From Trichomonas vaginalis G3 (Eukaryota; Parabasalia; Trichomonadida; Trichomonadidae): a stretch of 64,000 nt of DNA. The notes under the pieces are model-generated. The model made no database searches. It was not told the origin of the DNA and saw only the letters and a list, made by a program, of their open reading frames with translations. The DNA lies in assembly GCF_026262505.1 (NCBI RefSeq), contig NC_067208.1, positions 1,674,001 to 1,738,000 of the forward strand. Reading direction: 5' to 3'. Both the position numbers and the translations under genes were made by a program. Positions 29,602-40,341 of the stretch are shown one piece after another (the stretch's first letter is position 1; each line of letters starts with the position of its first letter).

Positions 29602-29971
29602 AGAAAATTTTTTTCCTTCATATGAAGAAACATTTTGTTCTCCATTTGATGCTGAGTCTAAATCTCGATTTTTGAATTTTCTTCTTTCCAAATTAGAAGT
29701 TTAATTCAAATTTTCAATAGTTTATATATTTTCTCAAACCGTCTTAGATTTTCTTACTTTTTGGGGATTTTCTCTCAAAATATACAAAAATAGTAATATC
29801 AATACATGTGTCTAATATACTTTAAAACCATCGTGATAAAATTCAAAAACGAAGAGAGCTTCTCTCCAAATTTTTTTCAAAATCAAAAAATGAGATAAAA
29901 AAATACGTTTGGAAAATTCATTTTTAGCATTTTAGGAATTTTCTCACTTTTCTTCCAAATTGACATCCTTA
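29602..29971 (+). repeat. Dispersed repeat, copy 2 (about 370 bp)
   Basis: Nearly the same as 4491-4876 and starting exactly at the base after the Maverick B terminus. Either the Maverick inserted at the border of this repeat or the repeat is a later neighbour. It has no coding capacity. Confidence 0.8.
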
Positions 29972-30062
29972 CTAAATATTCATTACATATGGTTTCTCAC
30001 CAAATTTTCCTATTTTGTTCAGTAAATAAATTGAATTCTATATTTCTATTCACATTTTTCCT

Positions 30063-30146
30063 AAATGTTAGTCACCGTTACGGTTTTTTCTTTGGGGGCT
30101 CGCAAGCTCGCCCCCAAAGAAAAAACCGTAACGGTGACTAACATTT
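30063..30146. repeat. Perfect 37-bp inverted repeat
   Basis: Arms 30063-30099 and 30110-30146 are perfectly complementary (starting AAATGTTAGTCACCGTTACGG) around a 10-base loop. The outer motif AATGTTAGTCACC recurs, inverted, near 30613-30625 in the right arm of the neighbouring inverted-repeat element. Confidence 0.9.
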
Positions 30147-30149
30147 CGG

Positions 30150-30655
30150 CATAGTTTAAGTCTAGGTTTTGCATTTTAAAATGTTTGTTACCTTATCTTC
30201 TTTCAAAAAGTGGCAAAAATTTGTTTGAAATTTGAAAAAGATATTTTTATTTGCATAAATGACATTCAACTAAGCTGTAGCATGATTCTTTTGCATGCTC
30301 TGGTTTTTTTCTCAGTTCAATCTCCTTCCATACTCTTGCTTGTACCAGTAAGATCGCACCAAAATTCTCAAAAATTAAGATCTTCAAATTTTATGTCCAA
30401 CTCCAATTATCAAACGCCCTCATTAACGCCACTCATAGCCATCTTTCATGCATGAGAAATCGTTATTAGAAGATTTTTTATGGCTAATTATCTGATTCAA
30501 TTCAGATCAATACTCAAAGCCCCATTATTTATTTATAAATCCTTGTTTGTCGCCTATGCGAATAAAAATTCTTTTTATATTTTAAACAATTTTTTTCACT
30601 TTGGAAAGAGAAAGGTGACTAACATTTTTAAAATGCAAAAACCGACTAAACTATT
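30150..30655. mobile_element. Probable small inverted-repeat element (about 500 bp)
   Basis: The left arm (30150-30205: ATAGTTTAAGTC, GGTTTTGCATTTTAAAATG) is matched, inverted and imperfect, by 30608-30654 (AAATGCAAAAACCGACTAAA). No coding sequence or clear target duplication is seen. It may be a MITE, and the perfect palindrome beside it may be a rearranged end of the same family. Confidence 0.45.
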
Positions 30656-31078
30656 CTCAAATTTTATTATGTCTTGTTACATATTAAGTTCTGTCAAAAT
30701 GTAAGCTATTGAATTTTTTGAGAGGAAAATAATCGTCGAGGAAGTAAAAAGTGACGCTTTAGGAAATATTATTAGAAATATGATAATAAATATATTTGGA
30801 AAAAATATGTTTTTTTTCAAAAATTGAAATGTTCATAGAATATTTTGAAATATGTAGGGAATTGAATTTGGTAATATATGATAAACAGGATTTTTAAATT
30901 TCAAGGAAAAATAGCTTTTGTGAATACTTTTGAGAACTCTTCTCAAAGATCATGATTCAAATATATTAAAGAGCCAAAATATTAGAGATGAGTTCATAAT
31001 CAAATTTTTACATTTTAATTATTTAGAAAAACGTATTAACCTCAATAAAAAATATCTCAAAGATTAATAGTTAATTTA
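30656..31078. other. AT-rich stretch with nothing recognised
   Basis: No gene, repeat or convincing regulatory signal is seen here. Confidence 0.5.
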
Positions 31079-31540
31079 GGGTTTCCTAGCTATCTAGAGG
31101 GAATTGTTCCTTATGATGTATATATTTATAATGTATGCATCATAAGGAACAATTCCCTCGCTGAAGTGAGAAAACTTGTTCGCAATCATTTCACATTGCG
31201 AACAAGTTTTCTCGTTTTTAATAACAAACTAAAGGCTATGAGGCACTGATTATATATTAGTGCCTCATAGCCTTTAGTTCCCTGTAGATAGCTGGGAAAC
31301 TTTCTCCAAATGATAAGTTATTTAGAGAAAGTTTCCCAGCTATCTAGAGGGAATTGTTCCTTATGATGTATATATTTATAATGTATGCATCATAAGGAAC
31401 AATTCCCTCGCTGAAGTGAGAAAACTTGTTCGAAATTGTTTATCATTTCGAACAAGTTTTCTCGTTTTTAATAACAAACTAAAGGCTATGAGGCACTGAT
31501 TATATATTAGTGCCTCATAGCCTTTAGTTCCCTGTAGAAA
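31079..31540. repeat. Seven-hairpin array, two 250-bp units
   Basis: Order A-B-C-D-A'-B'-C', offset 250 bases between copies. A: 22-bp stem 31097-31118/31138-31159. B: 19-bp stem 31168-31186/31195-31213, 8-base loop. C: 21-bp stem 31227-31247/31259-31279. D: 22-bp stem 31285-31306/31325-31346. A', B' and C' follow with stems starting at 31347, 31418 and 31477. The array begins and ends with half of hairpin D. All stems are perfect by eye. Between B and B' the stem changes from TTCGCAAT/ATTGCGAA to TTCGAAAT/ATTTCGAA, a compensated pair. Confidence 0.92.
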
Positions 31541-31931
31541 AGATCGAAATTTTATTGTGATTTTAACTGATCTATATTTCGCTTGCGTTATTTGAATCTT
31601 TTCTTTTGCATATGTCATTCCTTTCACTTTTCGAATTTCATTTGCCTGCATGCTCTCTCGTTTTGGTTGAAAATCAACTCAATCTTAAAATGAACTTCTT
31701 CATTCTATACAATAAATTCAATTTTTTTCGAGATATATCTTTATCTACCCCTATGTGAGCTGCATATTCTTTCTCGCTAAATTCTTTTGATTCTTTAGAG
31801 CTAAAAATCAAGTTTAATAAAAATAATGTTTATTCATAATTTTGAAAACCAAATTCAAATTTGAATGAGAATTTTTGAAAAAATATAGAATATTTCAATA
31901 GTTTGGAATCTCTTCAACTTCCCACTGCTTA

Positions 31932-32680
31932 TTAACACATTTTTTTCCAGAGCGGTTTATCATCCTTGGTCCATTTCTTAAATTTGTTGTAAACCTCTCT
32001 TGGAGTGTATGGTCGAACTCCAATTTTTGGATGAGCGCCATGTGGCATGTCATTGTATTTTTGCCTGAATTCTTCCAATTCCTGATTGATGCTCTCAAAT
32101 TCTGAAGACTTTGGAGCATTTTTGTCCAGTGATGGCCAGAGGCGTTCAATTTTGCCATTTTGACGTGGCAGGTATGGAGCTGATTTTCTGATTTGAATGT
32201 CATAAGTACTCAAAAATTTTGTGAACTCTCCCTCATTTTCTTTACCGTTATCTGACCAGAAACAGAAAGGTGCTCCATATTTTTGAACTGTTGCAATTGC
32301 CACTTTTGAAGTTTCTGTTGAACTTTTGTTACGAAGCAATTTCAATGCTAACAAATAACGACTTTTGTCATCAATTATTCCATAAACCGGTAAAGTTTCT
32401 GGTTCTTTCAAAAAATGAATATCCAGATGCCAGATTGTATTTGGAAGAATTGCTTCATAATCCACATAATATGCTTTCGAATTACTTTTATCTTTTTCTT
32501 TGTAAATTCCCAGAAATTTTGCTGCCTTAATAACTGCATTGTAACTGATTTGAAATTGTTTTGGATTCATATTGAGAGTCCAATACAATTTTTGAACCCC
32601 ACATTTGTAATTTTCATAAGAATTCTGAACCTTCAAAATTAATTCTGGTGTTGTAAACAGAAATTCATCAAAAGTGACAC
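31932..32680 (-). pseudogene. Integrase-like transposase fragment (IS481/Ginger-type DNA transposon)
   Basis: The product has a DDE integrase core with IWHLDIHFL (first Asp), FCFWSDNGKENEGEF (second) and APYLPRQNGKIERLWPSL (third, Glu), then a C-terminal helical part (RPYTPREVYNKFKKW). This is closest to the integrase-like transposases of bacterial IS481/IS3 and of eukaryotic IS481EU/Ginger-type DNA transposons, the former reported from parabasalids. No ATG opens the frame, and the 5' part is missing where the foldback element begins at 32649; the open frame continues about 30 bases into that arm. It is therefore a fragment. A Maverick origin is unlikely because the core differs from both Maverick integrases. 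Confidence 0.7.
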
Positions 32681-33891
32681 CTCAGAAAAGCTAAAATATT
32701 GAATTTTTGGAACTTTTGATAGAGCACGTTTTTAAATATTAATTAAAGTAAATGTATATTTTGTAAAGATTCTTTTTAATAAAAAAATAAAATTTTGAAG
32801 AAGAACACAAAATCTTCTGAAAAATAATATCACATAAACTCATATTATTTTCTAATATATAACTATTTTATATAAAAATCAAATTCAATGATCTTAAAAG
32901 CGAAGGATAAACCTCAAAATTTACGAATATAATGAGTGGGAATATAATGCTTATCTATCATAAAACCATATGAAATATCAATTTTTGCTTTACGCCTAAT
33001 TTTTGACGACAATTAGCAAAAAATGTTAAATGTTAACACTCAGTCCATTTGAATATGAAAAATAAAATTGACTTTGATTAAATGTTTTTATTTATCATGC
33101 AATTCTTCTTGCGACCAAAGATTTGAATAAAAGTTCAAAAAATAAGATAGCTTAAAAAATAATATACGGTAGTGTTTACTAATAGATGAATAGTATATAA
33201 ATTCTATTAAAATGGATTTGATCCAAAAAAATATATAAAATTTGATCATAAAAAAATTTTTTAATTACTTCTTCATTTAAATTATAACAATTATTTTTGG
33301 TTTTATATTTTTTTGGATCAAATCCATTTTAATAGAATTTATATACTATTCATTCTATTAGTAAACACTACCGTATATTTTTTTTAAGCTATCTTATTTT
33401 TTTAAGTTTTATTCAAATCTTTGGTCGCAAGAAGAATTGCATGATAAATAAAAACATTTAATCAAAGTCAATTTTATTTTTCATATTCAAATGGACTGAG
33501 TGTTAAACATTTAACATTTTTTGCTAATTGTCGTCAAAAATTAGGCGTAAAGCAAAAATTGATATTTCATATGGTTTTATGATAGATAAGCATTATATTC
33601 CCACTCATTATATTCGTAAATTTTGAGGTTTATCCTTCGCTTTTAAGATCATTGAATTTGATTTTTATATAAAATAGTTATATATTAGAAAATAATATGA
33701 GTTTATGTGATATTATTTTTCAGAAGATTTTGTGTTCTTCTTCAAAATTTATTTTTTTATTAAAAAGAATCTTTACAAAAAATTACATTTACTTTAATTA
33801 ATATTTAAAAACGTGCTCTATCAAAAGTTCCAAAAATTCAATATTTTAGCTTTTCTGAGGTGTCACTTTTGATGAATTTCTGTTTACAACA
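32649..33891. mobile_element. Foldback element, copy 1 (1243 bp)
   Basis: Two arms of about 586 bp (32649-33234 and 33305-33891) are almost perfect inverted copies around a spacer of about 70 bp. The termini are TGTTGTAAACAGAAATTC and its inverse, ending TACAACA. There is no coding capacity. The TGT...ACA ends recall integrase-type DNA transposons, and an integrase-like fragment directly abuts the left end, so mobilisation by that family is possible (inference). No clear target duplication was found. Confidence 0.9.
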
Positions 33892-34093
33892 TAAAAAGTC
33901 CTCATATACTAATCTACGCATAATAATGAAAGCAAGTTAAATAATATTAATGATTTCAGAATAAAAATTTTACAAGTCAAAAGATTGATGAGTAATTTTT
34001 CAGAATCCAATATTGTGGTAAGGCGAAATTGCTTATAGTTGTACTTGAATTTTACTTCACAAATTGCCTAAAGTCAAAATTTTCCGCAAAATT

Positions 34094-34098
34094 TCATT
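34094..34098 (+). promoter_or_regulatory. Initiator (Inr) of the exonuclease gene
   Basis: TCATT with predicted start A at 34096, eleven bases before the ATG at 34107. It supports this ATG over a longer non-ATG frame. Confidence 0.6.
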
Positions 34099-34106
34099 TT
34101 TTTATC

Positions 34107-35423
34107 ATGCTTCCAAGCACATTCAAATGCCCAATTACAGGAAGAACGCACACCATTGTCTACAAAAACCAAAATAAGGATAAGCTAATTAAATATTGCA
34201 ATGATTTGGCTGATTACATAAAAAATCATCCCAAACAGTACAAATATTTGGCTGTCGACACAGAAGGAAAGATCAATGTTGCAGACTTAAACGATGTCTT
34301 TGTTATTCAGTTTGCAGAATGCTTTGTAAATCACAATGATTTAATTAATTACCAAATTGACGATTCAACAGAAGAATCAATAGAACTTCAAGATGGATTT
34401 ATCATTTTCGACCCAGATAATGATGTTAAGCGAGCACTAAGATTAATTTTCTCAAATTACTTTATTTACACGATATTTTTCGATATTACTCGAGATGTTC
34501 TCAGTCTCTATAAACTTGGAATACCTATCAACGGAAAACCAGACAAAACTGGCAAAGTTACCTTACATACCGTCATAGATACTCAATTCAGGCCAAATAT
34601 TCCATATTTCCAGTCTAAATTTGGTCTTAAAGATGTGGTCAAGAGCATTAGCTTCCCATGCAAAGAATTAGAAGCAGCAAAAGACCAATTAGAAATCAAA
34701 GAGTCGGTGAACTTCTCCCAATTAATTTATGAGAACTTAGGCAAGCCAAATTCCGAAATCATTGCTACTTACGCTGGTTTTCTTCAATACATTTCGAATG
34801 ATATTGCATTTACAGCTTTATCTCTTCTTGCGTACATCAAAACGTGCACATCCATTAAGACTATGCATTCTCTCCAAGCCAAGCAACTCACTCAGCTTTG
34901 GAAAGAAGAAAACACGATTGGAGTTGATTTCGGATCAATTCTTTTAGAAAAAGCCGTGAGATATTCCAAAGATACGCTACAGAATCCAACCAAGGATTTG
35001 TACAATACGTGCATCTGCGCAATGAAACTGATCAAATATTATGACGCAATCAAAGAATTTAAGAAAAGTTTTCCGTTTACTAAACAAGAATTAATTCAGT
35101 TTCAAGAAATAGCCACAGAATGGATAAATGGAGACAAATCCAGAAAATTCCCTGCAGCTTTCAATTTGAAAGCAGATATCACTGAGTTCCGCATCACAGG
35201 TAAGTTGAATGACGAGTTCTTCAGAATCTGGATCGAAATTAAAGATAAAGTTCCTCATAACTCTGGAAATACTTTAATTCACATCTGCAATAAGATACAT
35301 CCTCAACTGTATGATTTCTTAAAAGCATGCGATGTATTGACTGACGAAGAAATGGCTGAAGCTTGTAACAATATTTATCAAGCTATTATAGATGGAAAAG
35401 TTGATGAATATCTTCAAAATTAA
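34107..35423 (+). CDS. RNase D/WRN-type 3'-5' exonuclease domain protein (438 aa)
   Basis: The N-terminal half carries a DEDD-type 3'-5' exonuclease domain. Motif I is LAVDTEG (Asp51, Glu53), motif II is FFDITRD (about 125-130), and motif III is YISND (Tyr228, Asp232), the Y-x3-D form. It also has HTVIDTQF between II and III, as in RNase D relatives. The C-terminal 200 residues are helical and unrecognised; an HRDC domain is not evident. The family trims 3' ends of RNA or DNA; which substrate is used here is unknown. The initiator lies 11 bases upstream and the stop codon overlaps TAAATAAA, as expected for Trichomonas polyadenylation. It is a host gene and looks whole. Confidence 0.82.
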   Translation: MLPSTFKCPITGRTHTIVYKNQNKDKLIKYCNDLADYIKNHPKQYKYLAVDTEGKINVADLNDVFVIQFAECFVNHNDLINYQIDDSTEESIELQDGFIIFDPDNDVKRALRLIFSNYFIYTIFFDITRDVLSLYKLGIPINGKPDKTGKVTLHTVIDTQFRPNIPYFQSKFGLKDVVKSISFPCKELEAAKDQLEIKESVNFSQLIYENLGKPNSEIIATYAGFLQYISNDIAFTALSLLAYIKTCTSIKTMHSLQAKQLTQLWKEENTIGVDFGSILLEKAVRYSKDTLQNPTKDLYNTCICAMKLIKYYDAIKEFKKSFPFTKQELIQFQEIATEWINGDKSRKFPAAFNLKADITEFRITGKLNDEFFRIWIEIKDKVPHNSGNTLIHICNKIHPQLYDFLKACDVLTDEEMAEACNNIYQAIIDGKVDEYLQN

Positions 35424-36346
35424 ATAAAAACGTATTTATATATTATTTCAAATCATTAAATTCTTTAAGATTTGATGTACTTACATGGAAGAAAGAATAT
35501 TCTTCAATGAAATATATTCCTATGGCAGAATACCAGATTCTAGTTTTAAGTATACCAAAAGTTTTGCAAATACAAAAAATTTGACATGGCGAGCGCATCA
35601 TGAAATCATTATTTTCATGATGATATATTTGTATTGCACATGAATTTTGGAATATTAGAATGCTTTAATCCAATTATATATACATGCTACTCTATGAAAT
35701 TTCCTTTGAAACTATTCAGACGAAGATAAAAAGGTACCTCAACATTACATCAATTTTTGGACTTATCAAAATTGAAAGGATGCACATGAAGTCTTAGTTC
35801 TTTTGCTATTTGCATGGCATGTATCTAAGCATTTTATTATATATAAAGAATAACTATAGCTACAGATTCTTTACCAATTTGTTGTTGCAATATAACAAAT
35901 TAATTATTTGAGATTAATCTATACTGAGAGCGAAAATAATTTAGAGTATCAGTACTCCAACATTCTAAAAATGAACTATTCTTTGTTTATTTAGTTATTT
36001 CAAAGAAATAAAGAAACGACTTATGAATGATCCAATTGTATATTCTATGTTATTAAGTTTTAAAATTTAAAAACCATGTATTATATAACAAAATCATATA
36101 ACATGCATATATATTCATAATTAAACACGTGAATAACATATTACAGGATATGCACCTTTATATGTTCATAGTCAGGTTGTTTTGTCTTTATCCAATGTTG
36201 AGATAATTACAAAATTTTTGTTCATTTTTAAGTCGACGAATATAGAATTAGAATAAACGATTTACGTGGTAGGTAAAAACGTAGTTTTTGGTATTTCTAA
36301 TGATAATTCAAACAAATTTTTATTCATTTTATTGTAATACAGAATA
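35424..36346. other. Host intergenic DNA, no gene seen
   Basis: AT-rich sequence between the exonuclease gene and the 3' end of the ankyrin gene. No frame with recognisable content, hairpin array or repeat was seen. Confidence 0.6.
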
Positions 36347-37636
36347 CTAGTCAGAATTCTTTGACTCCAAATATTTAGTGATGATTTTTGTAATGGAACT
36401 TTTTGGATCAATATTTTTGGCATATTCGAGTGGAGTTTTTCCAGATTTATCTGATATAGTGGCATCAGCACCATATTTAATTAGAACTTCAACAACTTCT
36501 TTAAAGTTAGCTTTAATTGCGTAAACCAAAGCAGATCTATTTTCATTGTCTGTTTTATTAACATCTGCATTATATTTTAGAAGTAATTCAATAGCATCAA
36601 TATTACATGTGTTTGCAGCATACATTAATGCAGACATCCCTGAAGAATTCGTAATATTTGGATCTGCATTTTTATCTAACAATGTTTTTGTTAATTTTTC
36701 ATCATATTTAAATAAAGAAATGATTAATGGAGGGTTTTCTTTCCCATATATTTTGTTGATTTGAGGATTTTTGTCTAAAAGATATTCAACAATTGGAAGG
36801 AAACCGAATTCAACAGCTGAGCTAAATGCGGTTCTTCCAGTACAATCTAAATACTCAATATCATTCACTTCGTTCAACATTTGATCGAAAATTAAAAAGT
36901 TATAAGAAGTTAATGAAACTAAAAACGAAAAATCTAAGTCATATTTAGATTTCAGATACTGCAAGCTGTCATTTCTGTACCACTTCACGCAATTCTCTAT
37001 ACAATGTCGATTTGGAGAAAAAGATTGTTCGCAAATATTTATTATTTCAAACTTATTGCCAATGAATGATTTTTCAAGAGTATGAATAGATAACTTTGCA
37101 TTATTAAGATATATCAACTTAAAACACTTGACAGCTCCATATTTTGCGGCCATATCAATCAAAAATTCAAAATTAACTGATTGATTGAAGTTAAAATCAT
37201 CTGCTCCAGAAAAATGCTGAAATTCTTGTATATCATCCCAAAATAAAGCATGAGCAATCGTATTTTTTGGAAAAATTTGATACATTTCGTCTGTTGTTTT
37301 CTTTTCATAATCATAGGAAAGTTCTTGTGTAATAATATTGCATTTGATAAGAATATTCTTCAATTCGAAACATGAAAAATTTAAATCATTGGAAATTTCA
37401 TAAATTTCTTGAATTCTTTTAAATAAACTAACAAACTTTTCGAGGCACCATAGCCTGTGACTTGCAATTGTATTGATTATGTTGATAAGATAATTCATCT
37501 TTAAATTATATTTATCGAATCCGAGTTTGATTTGCGTAAGTATATCTTCTATTGATGTTTTATCTATCTCCCAAATTACATCGGTCAGTTGTAAATAGAA
37601 GTCAAAGACTTCTTGATGATTTTGAATTTCTGCCAT
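36347..37636 (-). CDS. DUF3447/ankyrin-repeat protein (429 aa)
   Basis: The N-terminal half has the pattern of DUF3447 as found in Trichomonas ankyrin proteins (AHALFWDDIQEF, then AAKYGAVKCFKLIYLNNAK, FIGNKFEIINICEQ). From about residue 255 come ankyrin repeats, for example TGRTAFSSAVEFGFLPIVEYL, SGMSALMYAANTCNIDAIEL, NRSALVYAIKANFKEVVEVL and SGKTPLEYAKN. Such proteins bind partners through the repeat stack; no enzyme domain is present. I chose the ATG at 37636; a longer frame would need a non-ATG start. The initiator match upstream (TCAAA) is imperfect. It is a whole host gene of a very large T. vaginalis family. Confidence 0.88.
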   Translation of the reverse strand: MAEIQNHQEVFDFYLQLTDVIWEIDKTSIEDILTQIKLGFDKYNLKMNYLINIINTIASHRLWCLEKFVSLFKRIQEIYEISNDLNFSCFELKNILIKCNIITQELSYDYEKKTTDEMYQIFPKNTIAHALFWDDIQEFQHFSGADDFNFNQSVNFEFLIDMAAKYGAVKCFKLIYLNNAKLSIHTLEKSFIGNKFEIINICEQSFSPNRHCIENCVKWYRNDSLQYLKSKYDLDFSFLVSLTSYNFLIFDQMLNEVNDIEYLDCTGRTAFSSAVEFGFLPIVEYLLDKNPQINKIYGKENPPLIISLFKYDEKLTKTLLDKNADPNITNSSGMSALMYAANTCNIDAIELLLKYNADVNKTDNENRSALVYAIKANFKEVVEVLIKYGADATISDKSGKTPLEYAKNIDPKSSITKIITKYLESKNSD

Positions 37637-38216
37637 TATTTGAAATAAAAAAATAATCAAATTTTGCTATTGGCGCCAATAATCGAGAAACATGAATACA
37701 AATATGTGGGGATGTTGCTAGAAAGAAACGTAATGAATCTAAGCTGAATCGCATTCATTTCAATTATTGCCTTTTACCTGGAAGATGAGAACATAAAAAT
37801 TATATTAAAATTATTTTGACTGATTCACTAGAACTGGAAAATATCTTATCTCATTACTTTTGATTCATTTCAATCTGAGATCATTAGTTTATGTGTTAAC
37901 CGTGAAGTTCTTAAATGCCCATACTAATTATCAGTGAATTAACAGAGTTATCCTTGTATCGTCAACTGTTTTTCAGTTTTCATTTTATTGCTTTTTTTAA
38001 AACACTAAACCACATACATATATATCTTAATACATCGAATGAATTGTCATATTCCTTTATTACTCCATAATTTCGATAAATAATGACGAAAGAATATTTA
38101 AATCTCAGAGAACGGAACTATCGAAATACTAAAATATAATACAACTACTAAACATGCATGAAAAATGAGAGATAAGTTAAACTAAAAAACAAAAAATTTA
38201 CAAACAATATTATTAA
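37637..38216. other. Host intergenic DNA, no gene seen
   Basis: AT-rich spacer between two minus-strand host genes. It should hold the ankyrin gene promoter, but no strong initiator was found; TCAAA lies eight bases before that ATG. Confidence 0.55.
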
Positions 38217-39545
38217 TTAAAAATCAGTAATACAGTCTCTAACCATAGCGACATCATCTTTCTTAAGCTTTTCCGCAACTCTTGCAAAGCGACTTGTTCC
38301 AAATTGTTTTATGACTTTGCATAATACAATTCTCTTTTGCCATGGGCCTCTCATAAGTCTCTCTATCATATCTGAATCCAATGATGAATCCGATTGAACA
38401 AGCAAAGCCCATAAAGAAGCACTTTCTTTTCTAATAACGGCGGTTTCATCTTCTGAGTAGATTTCAGCAAGTCTAACAAGTTGGGAACCAAGTTCAGGAA
38501 CGAACTCTTCGCATTGCTTGAGTAAAGCATATCGTGTCCTCCAATCTTTTATGTTTGAAGGATCTAATAGCTCAACAAAATCGTTTTTGTTAGTAAAGTT
38601 AAGGGAAAAAGCATGAAGTCGCCATGCAAATGGGGTAAATGTAATCAGTTCTGAAGCAGCTCTGATATATAAAGCCTCTTCGGTATTGATATCAGCAACT
38701 TGAACTGCTTCGAGTAAAGCTACGGCTGCATCGTTTTTATCTATCTTTGTGGCCTCAAAAAACGAATCGATAATCTGGGCGAAAGAATTTTGAGAAATAA
38801 CTTCAGGAAGGGAAGGAAACGCGTATCTAACAGTAGTAACACTTTCCAAGAGACCCTTGAACTCATCAATCATCCATGGAGCAACCTTTCCGATGATTGA
38901 AGCTGCAATTTGTTGGATACCGGGGTTAGAATCAGAAACAGCTTGACTAATAATGGTTCTAACCGTATCTTCATCGCACATGCAGTTTGGTAATATCATT
39001 AGGACTGATGCGCGTACAAGATTTGATTTATCTTTAGATAAAATTTTGAGAATTGGTTGGACTCGCCAGAAGTCTCTGACGATGGAAATGAGATGTACGG
39101 CCAAATTTCTTGTGCTTGGATCTTCGTCCAAGTAATATCTCATAACTAAGTCGGAAATAATATCATCTCGATAGTATCTGGGGATAACTGAAGCAATTTC
39201 AACGGCTAACTTAGTCAGATCTGATGTCTTCCTTGCGCCACCAAACTTTATTGTAGATTGTATCGCTGGAAAAATCTCGTTCTTGACAATATTTGAACCA
39301 TCTTGAGGGAAATTATCAATAATTAAACGGAATAGAGTAGGTAATGTTTCGAATTTAGATTTTTTGTCTTGTTTAATAGCATTTTTAATCTCAGGAACTA
39401 TGGTTTCTTCAACAAATTGAATATCAAAATCCTCGTTGCTGATAGCTTGTGACGAAAAGGGTGAGCATTGACGACACACAAACTCAGGATCTGTAAGGTT
39501 GCAGAGTCTGAGAGATGGAGAACTTAAGCAACTGGAATCAATCAT
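38217..39545 (-). CDS. HEAT-repeat protein, PP2A A-subunit-like (442 aa)
   Basis: The product is a chain of helix pairs of about 39 residues with HEAT signatures, for example DEDPSTRNLAVHLISIVRDF, KSNLVRASVLMILPNC, DSNPGIQQIAASIIGKVAPW and ETAVIRKESASLWALLV. The Pro/Asp/Val/Arg positions and repeat lengths are like those of the scaffold (A, PR65) subunit of protein phosphatase 2A, which joins catalytic and regulatory subunits. At 442 residues it is shorter than a canonical 15-repeat PR65, so a divergent relative or another HEAT scaffold is possible. I chose the ATG at 39545; a longer frame would need GTG. It is a whole host gene. Confidence 0.72.
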   Translation of the reverse strand: MIDSSCLSSPSLRLCNLTDPEFVCRQCSPFSSQAISNEDFDIQFVEETIVPEIKNAIKQDKKSKFETLPTLFRLIIDNFPQDGSNIVKNEIFPAIQSTIKFGGARKTSDLTKLAVEIASVIPRYYRDDIISDLVMRYYLDEDPSTRNLAVHLISIVRDFWRVQPILKILSKDKSNLVRASVLMILPNCMCDEDTVRTIISQAVSDSNPGIQQIAASIIGKVAPWMIDEFKGLLESVTTVRYAFPSLPEVISQNSFAQIIDSFFEATKIDKNDAAVALLEAVQVADINTEEALYIRAASELITFTPFAWRLHAFSLNFTNKNDFVELLDPSNIKDWRTRYALLKQCEEFVPELGSQLVRLAEIYSEDETAVIRKESASLWALLVQSDSSLDSDMIERLMRGPWQKRIVLCKVIKQFGTSRFARVAEKLKKDDVAMVRDCITDF

Positions 39546-40341
39546 CAATTTGATTAATTGGCGTATCGTTTTATGTAAACAATTCAAATATGAAATATTT
39601 TTTATAAGAACAGGATTCAAAATCACATGTTATGCATGATATTTTGATCCGAGTTTCAAAAAATTTATTGATTTTGAATTTTGCAAATTACCTCAGACTT
39701 TTCAGAGGATTGAGTGGCAACTCAATCCTCTGAAATAATCTGTGGTAATTTTTAGTCTCTACACTATTTCAATATAAGCTCCATTTTTAAACAGTTTTTA
39801 AAAATCGAGCATTGAAAAGTGTAATGAGACGTCAATTTTAACAATTCTTTCAAAATTAGATAGATTGAAAGAAATGAATGTAGAGCTGAAATAATTTATA
39901 GGAAAGAAAACAATAGTGAACTATTATAACAATTTTACGAATTATGAAAAATAAAAATATAATATGTAGTTCCATATACAGATTAAAAGTTTAAAATTTG
40001 GTAAGTTAGCCAAAATGCCTCAGAAAATATATTGCATTCAAATTGAATATTTAATTTTGAATGCATATATTATTGAACTCAAAATGAATTAATCTGATTG
40101 CATTTTGATTTTATTAATTATAAAATATTAACCGCATAATCATTTTATTTTTTGATATAAACGTAGATGGAAAAGTTATCGAAAAAAAATTTAATGATGT
40201 TGTATACTATTATTTTCGTATAAAAAATGATATGAATTTTTCATAAATTGAAAGAAGATTGTCAGGCATAGATATATCTTTAACGTGTTTGAAATTATCA
40301 ATTTTCATTCCTGAATTGATATATCAACCTAGATCTTATTT
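39546..40341. other. Host intergenic DNA, no gene seen
   Basis: AT-rich. A short inverted repeat near 39697-39737 (TTTTCAGAGGATTGAG facing CTCAATCCTCTGAAA) forms a hairpin of about 15 bp. Nothing else is recognised. Confidence 0.55.

Noticed and set aside
31376-31651. Minus-strand frame across hairpins A' to C'
   Set aside because: It reads through perfect inverted repeats and has no coding pattern.
31895-32203. Second minus-strand frame in the integrase-like fragment
   Set aside because: It overlaps the DDE core in another frame and has no recognisable motif.
33000-33400. Large palindrome as an assembly artefact
   Set aside because: The arms differ slightly and a separate single-arm copy exists at 40342, so a true foldback element is more likely.
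32649-33891. LTR retrotransposon
   Set aside because: The long repeats are inverted, not direct, and no reverse transcriptase is present.
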